DNA of 64,000 nucleotides from Branchiostoma floridae (GCF_000003815.2 NC_049983.1:1084900-1148899); one strand, 5' to 3'; shown: positions 36,918-49,200, counted from the stretch's first letter. Notes: generated from the sequence alone by a model not told the origin. Program-made: numbers and translations.

Positions 36918-37131
36918 TTTGTAAACATGGCACTGAAGTAGGGGCTGGCCGCGGACAGAACAAGTCGATGGCAGGGAAACCGCCGGCCCTCGACTTCAAG
37001 GACGACATCCTGCAGTACCCCAGCCTTATGGCCAACTTTGCACTTCGGCGCCTAGCACAGGTGTCGGCCCTGTACAAGGACTATCTGAGGGGCCGCTAAT
37101 TGGTCTGGGGTTCTTGGTCTGCGGCAGCCAT

Positions 37132-37500
37132 GTTGATGATGACAGTATGACCCGTGGGTCAAAGAGTAACTAGAAAAACACTGATTACCCAGTTAAAGTC
37201 GCAGTATGAGCACTACAATTATCATCTCTCGAGATGATGAAAGAATACCACCATACGATGAAAATAACCTTAATTGATTTATGTAGCGCTGACAGAAAGT
37301 GTTTAAAGTGCTGTTGCATACTGGTGTTGAGTCTACAGTGAAAACATGCGCCACAAGCTATGAGGAGTTTTCATGATGGAGGTAACGTTACACTCATGGG
37401 ATGTGAATCCGTGTAAATTATGCTGTCGTTGAACATTAGTCTCATTATTTTTACAAGGCCATGAATTACAAATGCATTTGGCAAAAGGACAACTTTTTGT
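37132..37500 (-). promoter_or_regulatory. 5' flank of kelch copy 2 with conserved motifs
   Basis: ACACTGATTACC at 37178 lies 47 bp upstream of the ATG, as in the other copies. ATCATCTCTCGAGATG at 37221-37236 is identical over 16 bp to 44708-44723 upstream of copy 3. These are candidate core-promoter elements shared by descent. Confidence 0.4.
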
Positions 37501-37710
37501 ATTTATATACCTTGTATTTATTGTTATGTCATACCTGTGACGCGAAAACGTTCGATACGGGTTTCCGGACCGTGTGATAACTTTTCGTATCTCACGGGTT
37601 CTATTAAACTTGTCCCTTCATCCGCCGGGCGATCCTTCCCGCGGTCGGGCTGGGACCTCGGGTGATACAGAATACACGGTGTTGTATTCTATATTTATCA
37701 AATGGCGCAA
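37500..37710. repeat. Dispersed repeat related to 17477-18010
   Basis: GTGATACAGAATACACGGTG and GTTGTATTCTATATTTATCA match, in inverse orientation, the element inside the CACTA-like transposon. ATGTCATACCTG and GGACCGTGTGATAACTTTTC have counterparts near 17235-17290. Confidence 0.55.
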
Positions 37711-38149
37711 AAAGAATACTATTACACATCGCACCATATAACAGGCGTAACCTAAATAAAGTTCGATAACTTGCAAGTTGCTTCGTCAGCAAAAGTTAAG
37801 AATAACATATAAACAGTTCACGTGACCAAACCCTAAGACTAAGTGACCATATAGGGGTCCCATCAACCTCCTTGGTAAAGCAAATAATCCACTAGCACTG
37901 CCCAGGGTCTGATCAGAGTGACAGCTGCTACATGCAGATGTGTGATTCCAGTCAGGCTAACATATAAAGTGATCAACAACGACAAAATTAATCACACTAT
38001 AGCGAACCAATGAAATGTATATGTGATGCAAGTACACAATAAATATAATGTCAGCTAATAACTGGTATTGACAAAGGACTTAGTTACGTCAAAGCATATT
38101 ACTTAGGTCAATCGAAGAAAATGTCCCATATGAAGACTTTATAGAAAAG

Positions 38150-38725
38150 ATTTTTGTCAAAAATAAAAGTGCTATTTAAAAGCATAAAATATTCCACGTA
38201 GTTTAAGGGCACACATGTTAGTCCCTCAGAGAGTAAGATCTTCTTCATTTGCCTCCTCGTTTACATCACGACTTATTACAATTTGGAACAAACTTCCCGT
38301 TGAAACCAGAGGGCTGGGAGCATCAGCCACAAGCCAGTCCGATGTGTCTGCCTTTAAACGAAAACTACCTAAATTTATGCAAAACCGATTCCAACAAAAC
38401 TTCAAGCTAGAGCAGGCCTGCACATGGTCACTAGCATGCTGTTGCGCCTCTTGCATTGCCACAAGGCCACGATAATTTTGCCCTATATTATGACTACATG
38501 TATATCTATTTCATAGATTTGGACTCAATAATGTATGTGTGTTGTTAAGTTGATTTATCTTGATTCGAACGTTACATTGATTATGATATCTGTTCTTGTA
38601 TTTTATGTATATTATGATTTGATGTATAATTTGTTATGTTTAAGGTATGGCGGCTTCGAAAAGGTGTCTTTTGACACCTGTTCCGCCATACCCTCCAGTG
38701 TGGAGAATCCAAATAAATAAATATA
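38150..38725 (+). mobile_element. 3' end of a CR1-like LINE
   Basis: An open frame from 38215 encodes a typical LINE reverse-transcriptase C terminus (SRLITIWNKLPVE.., SDVSAFKRKL), then a 3' UTR with a strong nested hairpin (38644-38692; arms GGTATGGCGG/CCGCCATACC and AGGTGTC/GACACCT) and an AAATAAATAAATA tail. It is 5' truncated, as usual for LINE copies. Confidence 0.7.
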
Positions 38726-39521
38726 TAAGGTTTCTCCCATATTAATAAAATTGGCACAATTTGAAAAAAAGGTGTGATCCAAACAAAAATGTCATTGAAC
38801 CACTACATGAGTTCCTATCCTACACATACATACACACGTACATAACCGTACTCCTAGAGTTAAAACGTTAACAAAGTTCCGCTTCCAGTAAGATCTATCA
38901 TTTATCATAGTAATCAGGTCCCTATCACTTATTCCGGTCTCTGATTCAATAATGTTCTTTTACGTAAGGTAGGGACGGCCTTTTTGCCTCTTCGCCTCTG
39001 CTGGTTCGCCATGTCGAGTAACATGGCCAGCTAAACACGACGAAGAAGAAGAAGCTAAACTTAGCCGTCGTCGCCTGACTTCAGTTCAGATGGGTCGAAG
39101 AGTCCCATAGAGTTCTTTGTTTGTATCCTACACATTAACACCATAAAGTGCACACACAACAAATTGTGATTTATGCTCGTAAGTAAGGCACGGTGGGTAT
39201 GATTAGGGCATGAATTTGGGAGAAGCCCAGGCTAATGGTATATTGTAGTATACTACACTTAAACTTACCCCTTATCATCTCTTATTGAAAGATATTTCTA
39301 TATAAAAGAAAGGAGCGAGGAAGTATGGGCATGAACAGGAAGCAAGGAAGTATGTGTTTTTACTTCCACTACTGTAAAAAATCTTGCACATCAATTCCAT
39401 TGTAGAGCATTAAGGAAAACCAAAGATCTAAACAAAATGTCTTTAACCAGTCCTGCTCTGTACTCTATTTGTGCCCTTGTCCTGCACATCAACATTGAAT
39501 AATGCAATAAATAATGTGTTT
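38726..39521. other. No recognisable gene
   Basis: Spacer between the LINE fragment and kelch copy 3. A CGACGAAGAAGAAGAAGC tract near 39038 may be another LINE tail. Otherwise nothing is seen. Confidence 0.45.
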
Positions 39522-40304
39522 TTATGTCCCCATAAGATATGGCAGGTATATACGTGCCACAGGGGAACAAGATTCCCATTCGTACTTATATTGCTCATTA
39601 GGCAAGATTGCCTTCACCTCTCTCCAGGCATCAGCAGACCTGTCGTACACATACACCAGATGTACAATACCTTCCTGGGAGTCGCTAGTACAGGTTAACA
39701 ATACGTGCAGCTGGTTCTCCAATACGAAAAGACTGGGCATATAAAAAACAAACTTTCCTGGATTCGGCCAGCCTTGCAACTTCTGCCAGCGGTCTGACTC
39801 TGTGTCGTACACCATAGTCTTAGTAAAGTCATAATCTATGCAGAAAATCTCTGTTCCCATGGCAACCGCTCTAATGAGATCAGGAATTTCGATCGGTGGG
39901 GTCCGCTTGCTCCATTGGTCCTGATTGGGGTTGTAGCGATGCATTGTGCATGTCTCACTTGTGAGGAAATAGAGGTGCGACCCGCAGGACAATGTATAGA
40001 AGGATGCATGCTTGTGTATACGTTTGTTAAGTTGCAGCGGTGAACACTCCAGCCATTGTTTTGTGTGCTTGTTGTACTTTCTCATCTGCACCAAAGGCCA
40101 GCCACCATTTCGATCAACAAATATCAAATACAAAGACCGATCAGCTCCATAAAGCAGATACTTATAGTACCGATGATCTTCCTGTCGCTTTATCATTAGG
40201 GACATACCAGCATCTTCCCACACATTCTTTACATGGTTGTACTTTAACAGGAACAGCTGATTCTTATCCTCTGAATCTGATGCTTTACTATCTAGGATAA
40301 AGAT

Positions 40305-41418
40305 AGACAGAGAGACATTGATTGTATGTACGATTGGAGTAATACTTGGCAAATGAATTTTAATCCCAACAAATGTAAAATCCTTACAATAAGCAGATCT
40401 AGAAATCCTATTAACTTTACGTACAAAATGAATGACACGGTCTTCGAGTCTGTTCCTGAATTTACCGACTTAGGGGTATTAGCTACGTGGAATTTAACTT
40501 TCGATTCTCATGTACATAATATCACTTCGAAAGCAAATTCAGCTCTCGGCTTTTTAAAGAGATCTGTAGGTTTCAATGCCCCTGTAAATGTAAAAAAAAA
40601 TGCTATATCTCACTTTAGTCAGAAGCAGACTTGAGTACTGCTCTGTCGTTTGGTCACCCTATACACACAACCTCATTTCCTCAGTCGAAAAAGTTCAAAG
40701 ACGTGCCTCCAAGTATATTCTTAATGATTACACAGCAGACTACAAGACGAGATTAATACATTGTTCACTATTACCTCTGTCCTACCGACGAGAAATACTT
40801 GATCTATGTTTTTTATATAAGTGCTTACTAGGACTTTATGATATTAATATTGACAACTTTTTAAATCTCCCACATCCCCTTTTAAGAGCACATTCACAAG
40901 CTAAACTTATCCCTGGTAAATGTCACACTACAAACTTTCAGTACACCTATTTTAACAGAATCGTCTACATATGGAACTCCCTACCACCTGAAATTAGAAA
41001 ACTTCGGCTAAATCCAACATTCTCAACAAATCGTTTCAAGCAGTCCGTTATTGATCATTACTTCTCTCTTTTGGCCACACATTTTGATGTCTATCTAATA
41101 AGCACTTGGACCCATTGTTCCAAGTGCTGATTGGATGCACATCTAAATGTGTGGTCAACCTATAGTTACATCATTCTCATTTGTTTGTTAACCTTAGTTT
41201 ATCTGATCCCTTTTATTGTTGTTTCGTTTGGGTATTGTTTCGTATCTTGCCGTTTTTTGTTAGAATACCTCCATGTAAAGTTCTTTGTTTTTATTTGCCC
41301 TTTCTCTATTGTTCATTGTTATGATTTTAACTGTTGCTGGAGGTGTGGGTCATGTAAAGGTATATCCTGTTACCCACACCTTGCAGAACTTTTTCTGTAA
41401 AGTTTAATAAATAAATAA
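40305..41418 (+). mobile_element. 5'-truncated CR1/Jockey-type LINE
   Basis: It encodes the C-terminal third of a non-LTR reverse transcriptase in two overlapping frames (DWSNTWQMNFNPNKCKIL.. and LTLVRSRLEYCSVVWSPYT.., RRASKYIL, IWNSLPPEIRKL). The frame breaks near an A-run at about 40595-40602. The 3' end is a (TAAA)n tail. Target duplication AAAGAT at 40299-40304 and 41419-41424. It is antisense to kelch copy 3 and inside its coding exon. Confidence 0.85.
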
Positions 41419-41637
41419 AAAGATGTCGTTATCACTAGTGACTGTCATGTCCAAGAAATAAGGGAGGTCTTCAGGCTCGTAACTGCAGCTGATGTACTTC
41501 CCTTCCCGAGGGTTCATGAAGAAGATCTCATTGGTACTAGAAAGGGAAAAAATGCATAAGAAACTGTCAAATAAAACTGGACTGGAAACTCATACCCTTC
41601 TACATGACTAAGACTTGGGGCTCCCATGTTGTCCGAC

Positions 41638-41998
41638 CAGGGTTGTAGCCAACCTGAAATCATTTTCAGTCCTCTTGATTTTGAATAGGAATCCTATCGA
41701 GCACCGAAGGAATAGCATGACGTTGCGCGTCATTTCTTGGGGGTCTGGGTGCAAAACAATTTTGAAATCTAGACCCTCTGAAACACTATTTCCTGCATTT
41801 TGAGGTGCAAATTTTGCTTTATAGACTAAGCTGTTCAATGGCATCTGTTTTGGTGAAGAAGAACACATGGTTTTTTTTTATATCTTTACATATCAATTTT
41901 TGTCTGTCCCAGGGGACGGAATGGGGAAAACTTTTTTTCAGTCCCCAGCTGCAAAATTCCTTCAAAGGACTGAAGGACAGGTGCTGGCTACAACCCTG
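41638..41998 (+). mobile_element. hAT-type MITE, copy A
   Basis: Ends CAGGGTTGTAGCC and GGCTACAACCCTG (361 bp). Internal text matches, in inverse orientation, the copy at 49369-49714. The flanking 8-mers (TGTCCGAC / CGTGGGAC) agree at only five positions. It lies in the last intron of kelch copy 3. Confidence 0.7.
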
Positions 41999-44035
41999 CG
42001 TGGGACACATGAGGCAGTCAGGTAGGCCCAGAGGACTACAGGGATGAGACAGAAAGCACTGCATGCGCTGTTTTATAAAAACATTTAACTCCATAAGGAA
42101 TGAACTTAAGTACCTAAAGTATAAGTTAAAATAAGATGAAAAGTACATTTATTGCAAGATTGCAATATTGAATGATACTGTGTAAGATTGTTTACGACTT
42201 TCAAGGGCAAACACAAAAGTATGTACTGACCCTTTGTGTGGATTAAGGTTAAACAGCAGTGCCATTTCTGTAGTCATCCCATGTCTTGGCTTGAGGTTAG
42301 GGCTCTTCTGCACAACATCCCTGATAAATGCAGAACTCCCAGGATCCTTCCTGACCAAAGGATGTTCCAAGATGGCTGCCGTGTCATCTGAGGTCAGCAG
42401 GTTGAAGCGGATTTGAGAAAGGATGCTGGGTAGGTGGTGCAATCTGTAGGGTAAAAGGTAATGGTTGACATAAGGGTACAGCGTAATGGTAGGTTCAGCT
42501 GACTTCTTAGTAACACAGTAGCTACTAAATCAAACATTTTTATTCATTCATATCTCTATGTCAAAAATACAATATTAACCTATCGGAACATTCAATTATG
42601 CCCACCTGTCCTCCCTGCTGTGCTGCACCCATCTCACCACAGCCTCCCACACTGTTGTCTCCTCTTTAACATCCAGCTCATCTTGGCTGATGATCTCAGC
42701 CAGCTGATTCACACTCAGGCTGCAGAATTCCTCATTGAAGGAAAACTGTGAAGAGACAGTGTATATGGTCACGTATATAGTTCTGTGGAAAAAATGTATT
42801 TTGGTACAGGCCTGATTTAAGTGAAAAATAGCACTAAAACTGGTTTTTGATCTTTTATATATGAATTTATATAGCGAACAGCTTTGAGCATTTGTCTCCG
42901 TATCGTGATCAATTCATAATTAAATGAATAATTATCCTCAATCTCGTTGGGGCAGAATGGACAAAACCTCTGGTCACGAGGAGAATTCTAATTATAACGT
43001 TAACATATTCCAATCACCCTTCTATCCGAAGAAAGTTAACACGCCATTATGCTATCAAATATGAGACGAACCTACCTCAACAAAGTGTCTATGGATCAAC
43101 TTCAGACAAGTTTTCCGTATACTGTCCAGAGAGAAGACATCAGCAAACTTGTACAGGTCCACACATGTGGAGCGCTCCACATTCATGAACATGTAGCTGC
43201 TGCAGGTGTCTCTCACATAGTCCAGTTGGAGGAGGTCGGCTGCCTGGTACAGGGGCTGCACTTTGTCCAGGGACACATGGAGGGTTCCCGAGTAGATGTA
43301 ACTCAGGATCTCTCCAAACATGCCTGCATCCACACCCTGCAAAACATTTTTTGCATATATTGTTTCATTTTGTTTATATAAGTTTATAACACTTCATTAT
43401 TAGGGTCAAATTTTCACTACATTCTGCTATTTTATTTACATGATCTCTACTATTTGTACATGATCTCTAACATGCTTCTGATTGGATTTCTTTTTTAGTT
43501 AAAAAAATGCTCATAATAATTATTATTCGTGACCCGAAAAGTTGACCTTTAACCTCTACGTCCAAAAAGGTCAGAAGGTGGCATTGGTGAGTAGGGGTTC
43601 TAAGTAAGGAAAGTTTGACATTTGTTGATTTGGTACAGAATGTGTTCCCCCTTTATACGCGCTGTCTTAAATGCGTACCATCTTGGGAAGCTCCTGTTGT
43701 ACTCTATTTTATCCACACATACCCTAACGTTACCTGTAAAACAACCGTCTTCTGCCGACTTTCCGCCATGTCACTTGTAAACATGGCCCTGAAGTAGGGG
43801 CTGGCCGCGGACAGAACAAGCCGATGGCAGGGAAACCGCCGGCCCTCGACTTCAAGGACGACATCCTGCAGTACCCCAGCCTTCTGTAAGTCACCCACAG
43901 CTCCAAGAAACCCCTGCAGATAGGTCTCGTCTTGGTAGGAACGAGGACGAACTGCGCTGACGTGGGGTTCTTGGTCTGCGGCAGCCATGTTGATGATGAT
44001 GATGATGACTGAGAGATCAAAGGTTAAAATTATCT

Positions 44036-44045
44036 ACACTGATTA
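44036..44045 (-). promoter_or_regulatory. Conserved ACACTGATTA element upstream of kelch copy 3
   Basis: ACACTGATTA lies 48 bp upstream of the ATG at 43988. Equivalent sites stand at 50612 (48 bp, copy 4) and 37178 (47 bp, copy 2), and at 25855 in copy 1 beyond the MITE. Fixed distance and sequence suggest a core promoter or start-site element. Confidence 0.45.
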
Positions 44046-44098
44046 TCCACATAGTGTAGCAGACCGATACCAACCGGTCATGAGGTCAAGGACAAGTA

Positions 44099-44676
44099 CG
44101 AGGGGCGTTCAATAAGTAATTCCCTTGACCAACTTTCAGTTGTCTGCTCTAGATGAAATTTTGCATATGTAATGATTCATATTTCTATAGGTTATGTTGC
44201 AAAAAACAGCTCTGAACTAATTGTGGTTTCTGATTTAGAGGTGTTTGAACTGAGTCAGGTGTGAAATGGAGCCAGGTGTGAAATGGAGCCAGTTGAGTGT
44301 CGTGCAGTGATCCGGTTTTTGTATTTGAAAAGACGCACACAAAAGAGACTTTTGAGGAAATGAAAGAAACTTATGGTGATGATGCCTCATCGTATGACCT
44401 TGTAAAACGCTGGAATCGTGAATTCAAACATGACCGGAAGTCTGTGGAAACAGCTCCCAGAGCTGGTCGTCCCTCTTCTGCCATTGATGAGGCATCTGTT
44501 GGAGGACCAACCTAGGGTGTTCTACAAAAGCGGTATCCAGAGCTGCATCAAACAATGGGAGAAATGCATAACTCTGGGTGGTTCCTATGTAGAGAAAGAC
44601 TAATAACTGTGCCAAGTTTCATTAATCTCCTGCTATGGGAAATGGGTCAGCGGCATTACTTATTGAACGCCCCTCG
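44099..44676 (+). mobile_element. Internally deleted mariner element
   Basis: Inverted ends CGAGGGGCGTTCAATAAGTA and TACTTATTGAACGCCCCTCG, with TA duplications at 44097-44098 and 44677-44678 (578 bp). The ORF at 44297-44515 is the transposase DNA-binding start (KETFEEMKETYGDDASSYDL, RAGRPSSAIDE). A second frame ends like a mariner C terminus (QWEKCITLGGSYVEKD). The catalytic middle is missing, so it can move only with outside transposase. It is inserted about 110 bp upstream of kelch copy 3. Confidence 0.85.
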
Positions 44677-44880
44677 TAGGTGGTTGTAAGAGTGATACCA
44701 TCTGATGATCATCTCTCGAGATGCAATGATTTGTTGTGTACTAGCAATTAATCACCAGATGTGAATAAAAAAGTTATATCTAAACTTTCATGGTAGGTTT
44801 GGCTTGCTGATTGTCTGCATTTTATTATAGCCTACATTGTGACTAACGATATACCTGCCTTCGTTTAACGGGTTTTCAAA

Positions 44881-44925
44881 GAGAGAGTGAGTGAGTGAGT
44901 GAGTGAGTGAGTGAGACAAGTGAGA
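44881..44925. repeat. (TGAG)n microsatellite
   Basis: About nine TGAG/AGTG tetramers followed by a duplicated TGAGACAAG. Confidence 0.9.
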
Positions 44926-46220
44926 CAAGTCGTAAATATTCTATGATATAATATTCCGATATAATATTCTATTCTTATGAACCTCAACAAAGAACAGTGG
45001 CCTCCACACAGTAGACGAAATGGACGACTCTTTGTTTCCATCATGAAATATTTATTGTTTTTGAAAACATGCATAACGATATTTTACTTCTTTAGTGACA
45101 GTAACAGCAACAAATAGCATAAGATTGCATGATGCAAACTGCCACCGTCCAGGGATGTTTGGTGTCCCTTCTTGAGGAGGCAGACCAGTGGAGAGATGTC
45201 ACAAATGCACCTTAGTCGGGCCTACATATTAAGTGATACAAAAATACAATTTGATCACAGGAAAAATACACAAAATCTTAAAATACAATAGATGTAATGT
45301 TACTATAACTAAAAGTTTTAATAAAATAAAATACTATACTGTCTGCCATTCTGTGGTATCACTGCTATTATAGTTTAAGACAATGGACACTAAGTTAGTC
45401 CTAAAACGCCCATAATAGATATGAAAAAAAGCAAGAGATATGTATATATCATATCAAACTGCTACTTCAAAGTACAAACTGTACTACAAGGTCTCACCCC
45501 TTGTAGGGGCTTTGGCAAAAGCCGAGATCTAGCCAAATGTTAGGGTTATACTTTTTTATTCACTGTCGTCCATGTCCTCCACAATAACGTTTAACACTAA
45601 CAAACGTAAGTGGTGTGATTTTGTGCTCCCATATAAAAATGATATCTGAATGAGCATGACTTCGCTATCGACTTCTTCCATAAAACTTAACAATAGAATA
45701 ACTGTAAAGTTATCAACACATATAATGGTAATTATGCCTCGCAAATAACGTCTCAAATATAAAAGTAGACCCAAAACCGTTCAATTACGTGAACAATAAT
45801 CATAAAATCCTCATAACGGGTATATGACATCTTAGCTAGGGTGTTTTAGTTACCCTAACAAGGCTGCCATTCTACCCATTCACTAACTAGATAGTGAGTG
45901 GGTAATATAAGAGACCCTGTAAACCAGGATGGTACCTGGTTATCGATGTCTGGTAACTACTGCTGTTAGACGTTAATACACAGACATCACTGCAATCCGT
46001 TATATAGAAAGATGTCCCCGGTCTAAAAAAAGCAATTCTGTTCTGTAAAATTTAGCCAAAGTAGAAAATCAAAGTAGAAAATCTAATACCGGTACAACAG
46101 CTATCCCGTTGTAAGTGCATTCTACAAAACTTGAGATCTACACAAAACATCGTGAATAAGCCTTGCCCCGTGTGCCTTATCCTGCACATTAATGCTGAAA
46201 AGTCTTAGAAGTGATATGTT
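44926..46220. other. No recognisable gene
   Basis: Spacer between kelch copies 3 and 4. AT-rich, with one unremarkable minus-strand ORF (45556-45774). The right part is the likely 3' UTR of copy 4. Confidence 0.5.
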
Positions 46221-49200
46221 TTATACCCCCTTGAGATAAGGTAGGTACATACGTGCCACAGGGCAATGAGAACCACGTGCTATATAAGTCTCACTAAGGT
46301 AGGTGAGAGGCAGGGTAACCTTCAGATCTGTCCAGGCGTCAGCAGACCTGTCATACACATATACCAGGTGTTCATTTTCACCACCATTTTTACAGGTGAA
46401 CCATACGTGCAGCTGGTTCTCCATTACAAAAAGACGGGGATTGACATAAATTTCACGGTTTTCTGGATTCGGCCAACCTTGCAGTTTCTGCCAGCAGTCT
46501 GACTCTGTGTCGTACACCATAGTCTGGGTGAAGTAACGATCTGTGCAGAAAATCTCGGTTCCCATGGCTACTGCTGTACTGACGTCTTCAACAGTCATTG
46601 GCGGGGTCAGCTTGCACCAACGGTCCTGGCTTGTGTCATAGAAATGTACCTCGGCGCTGGTGAGGAAATAGAGGTGCGAACCGCAGGACAATGTTGCACA
46701 GTGCCAGTATGTAGTATTCTCATGTTGCAGCTTTGAACACTCCTCCCACTGGTCTGTGTTTCGGTTGTACTTCCACATCCACACCGATCCACTTTCATCA
46801 ACTTCATCGACACCAAGATAGTACAAAATCTGATCAACTTCAACAAGGTACTCACCCCAACGCCTAAAGTCATGTTTCCAGCTGTGCCATCGATATACTG
46901 ATGACATACCGGCATGTTCCCACACATTCTCCGCATGGTTGTACTTATAGATAGGCAAGTGTTCATTACGGTCTCGGTCATGAGTTAGGATGTAGATGTT
47001 GTTATCACTGGTGACTGTCACTTTTACGGCGAAAGGGCAGTCTTCAGGCTTGTAACTGCAGCGGATGTAGTGCCCCTTCCGAGGGTTCATGAAGAGGAAC
47101 TCTTTGGAACTGAAGAATATAGAATACACAGTAAAGTAAATAAAATGCAACTGGAAACTCACACATTTTCCTCGTGAGGTAAGCCTTCGAAACTAATGTT
47201 GTAGAAAAATAAAATTCAGTATGACTCTGAATAGTGTGGAGAGCATAGTGTGAGGACCTGAAAATACAGAATAACCTTGTTAATTCAAAATTGTGATGTA
47301 TGTTTACACTCCTTTACATTTGGGACCGCATTGTAAATACTTTGCATAAATGTGTCTGTATATATGTAAATACCTTACGTTTTGTGACCGCATCTCAATG
47401 TGAACCAGTCAGAATTGCCCTGAAGAAGGTGACAGACGGTCACCGAAACGTCGGAATTTATAAAGCGATGGTTGTGTAAAAAGAGTCTCTTTATTCAACC
47501 TTGTACAAGGATTGCAGAACTAGTAATTCAAATAAAGAAGTATATACTCAGGGGTGCCTAAGCATTTGCACGAACCCTATGAAATTCGTACGAATATTAT
47601 GTGATACACACGAATCACTATGCGAAAACGCACGAATATTATGAAATTCGCACGAATCACTATGCGAAATCGTACGAATTTTATGAAATTCGCACGAATC
47701 ACTATGTGACACACACGAGCCTTATGTGATTTGCACGATCCTTATGCAAAAACGGCGGCCGGGAGGAAGCATGATTTTGAGCGTTTCTACCCGAGATATT
47801 TATATTTCAAGGCATGGAATGGACATTTACCGTCGCAAAGATGTATTTGATAGCCTGTGAGCTACTGTTTAGCTTCATTTCGGCGTGTTACATCGTATTT
47901 TCAGTCGCCGAAGCGGCGAAGCCTCCATCTTGAAAATCCCGCTCCGTTTGTCACGTGACCCCGCCAGTGGTTGCGCAATTTCGCATAAGGATCGTGCAAA
48001 TCACATAAGGCTCGTGTGTGTCACATAGTGATTCGTGCGAATTTCATAAAATTCGTACGATTTCGCATAGTGATTCGTGCGAATTTCATAATATTCGTGC
48101 GTTTTCGCATAGTGATTCGTGTGTATCACATAATATTCGTACGAATTTCATAGGGATCGTGCAAATGCTTAGGCACCCCTGATACTGACGACTTATTGTC
48201 CAGGCAGTCCAGCAGAACCATTTCTGTAGTCATCTTTTCCTGTACCACATTTCTGATGACCTCAGAGCTCCAAGGCTCATCCCTGACCAAGGGGTCATCC
48301 AAGATGGCTGCCATGTCGTCTGAGGTCAGCAGGTTGAACCGGATGTGAGGGAGGATGCTGGGTAGGTGGTGCAGTCTGTAGGGTACAGGATAGGGGAAGA
48401 TTTTTGAGGTAATCATTTTGCATCGCCGTAGAAAATGCTTGGATGATGAATCATGTGGATACTGCCATCTGTGTCATCAATCGAATCGAGTATCTATTGC
48501 CATACAATGTATCCATACAATAACCAAATGCAAAGAAAGGCACCTATATATCATAAATATATTAATATGATGACACCCGCCTGTCTTCCCTGCTGTGCTG
48601 TACCCATCTCACCACAGCCTCCCACACTGTTGACTCCTCTTTAACATCCAGCTCCTCATTGCTGATGATCTCAATCAAATTCTTCACACTCAGGCTACAG
48701 AACTCCTCACTAAAGAAAAACTGTGGATGCAAACAGTACATGATTGTACAACTACCAAGGTACTACAGAAATGTCATTTCCTTGTTCTGACATACAAAAA
48801 GCTTGATGAGTATATGACTAAACTAATCAAGATAAGCCAGCAAATTCTAACAAATATGTCGCTTAGATGACTTGATATTGTTCTGATCATTTAACCTCCT
48901 TGTTCTGACATATGATAATCTAAAATTGTATATGACTTATAGAACGGAATTCTTTACATTTGTATAGCAAATATAACTGCCTATTGGTCTAACACACCAA
49001 CTATGCAGGCACACGGCACAGCAGTAGTAGTTGGTTATGTATATCAATTGACCTGTCACACATAACGTACACCAAAAAGGTTATAGAGATGTAGCTTAAT
49101 TGATTTTGAACAAAATTATAACAAAATGTCTCCTTTTCCAATACTCTGTTACGTTGGGTCTATTTGCCTAGAAATATTACATTCGTTAGTACCTCATTGC

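Larger units (their letters stand above)
27468..37131 (-). pseudogene. BTB-BACK-Kelch gene copy 2, split and missing an exon
   Basis: The kelch exon (28371-27468, open to a stop, six-bladed-type Y-N/D-x4-W strands such as YNHIRNEW), BACK-2 (29133-28918) and BACK-1 (29376-29237) are intact with normal splice sites. The BTB-2 exon expected between 29400 and 30300 is absent. BTB-1 survives as three pieces: 30504-30548, 36918-37027 and 37107-37131 (ATG at 37131, MAAADQEP). They are separated by the 6.4-kb MITE array and by an 80-bp patch copied from the array spacer. The C terminus is 11 or more residues longer than in the other copies (NPSPANTEGAGNTDGRPGL). A shortened BACK-Kelch product from a new promoter is possible but unsupported. 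Confidence 0.85.
39522..43988 (-). pseudogene. BTB-BACK-Kelch gene copy 3, intact except for a LINE in the kelch exon
   Basis: Exons: BTB-1 43988-43734 ([23 protein letters not shown]), BTB-2 43336-43076, BACK-1 42745-42606, BACK-2 42443-42231, and kelch 41536-41425 plus 40304-39522. All splice sites are canonical and lengths match the family (255, 261, 140, 213). A LINE (40305-41418) flanked by AAAGAT duplicates splits the kelch exon between TSDNDIF and ILDSKASD. Without it the coding length is 1764 bp (587 aa) with no other fault. The family role is substrate adaptor for Cullin-3 ubiquitin ligase. The insertion looks recent because the remaining gene has not decayed; reads from other haplotypes may lack it. 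Confidence 0.88.

Noticed and set aside
40040-40300. Plus-strand 86-codon ORF
   Set aside because: Antisense of the kelch exon of copy 3.
45556-45774. 72-codon minus-strand ORF
   Set aside because: Low-complexity hydrophobic translation of AT-rich spacer, no splice or domain support.
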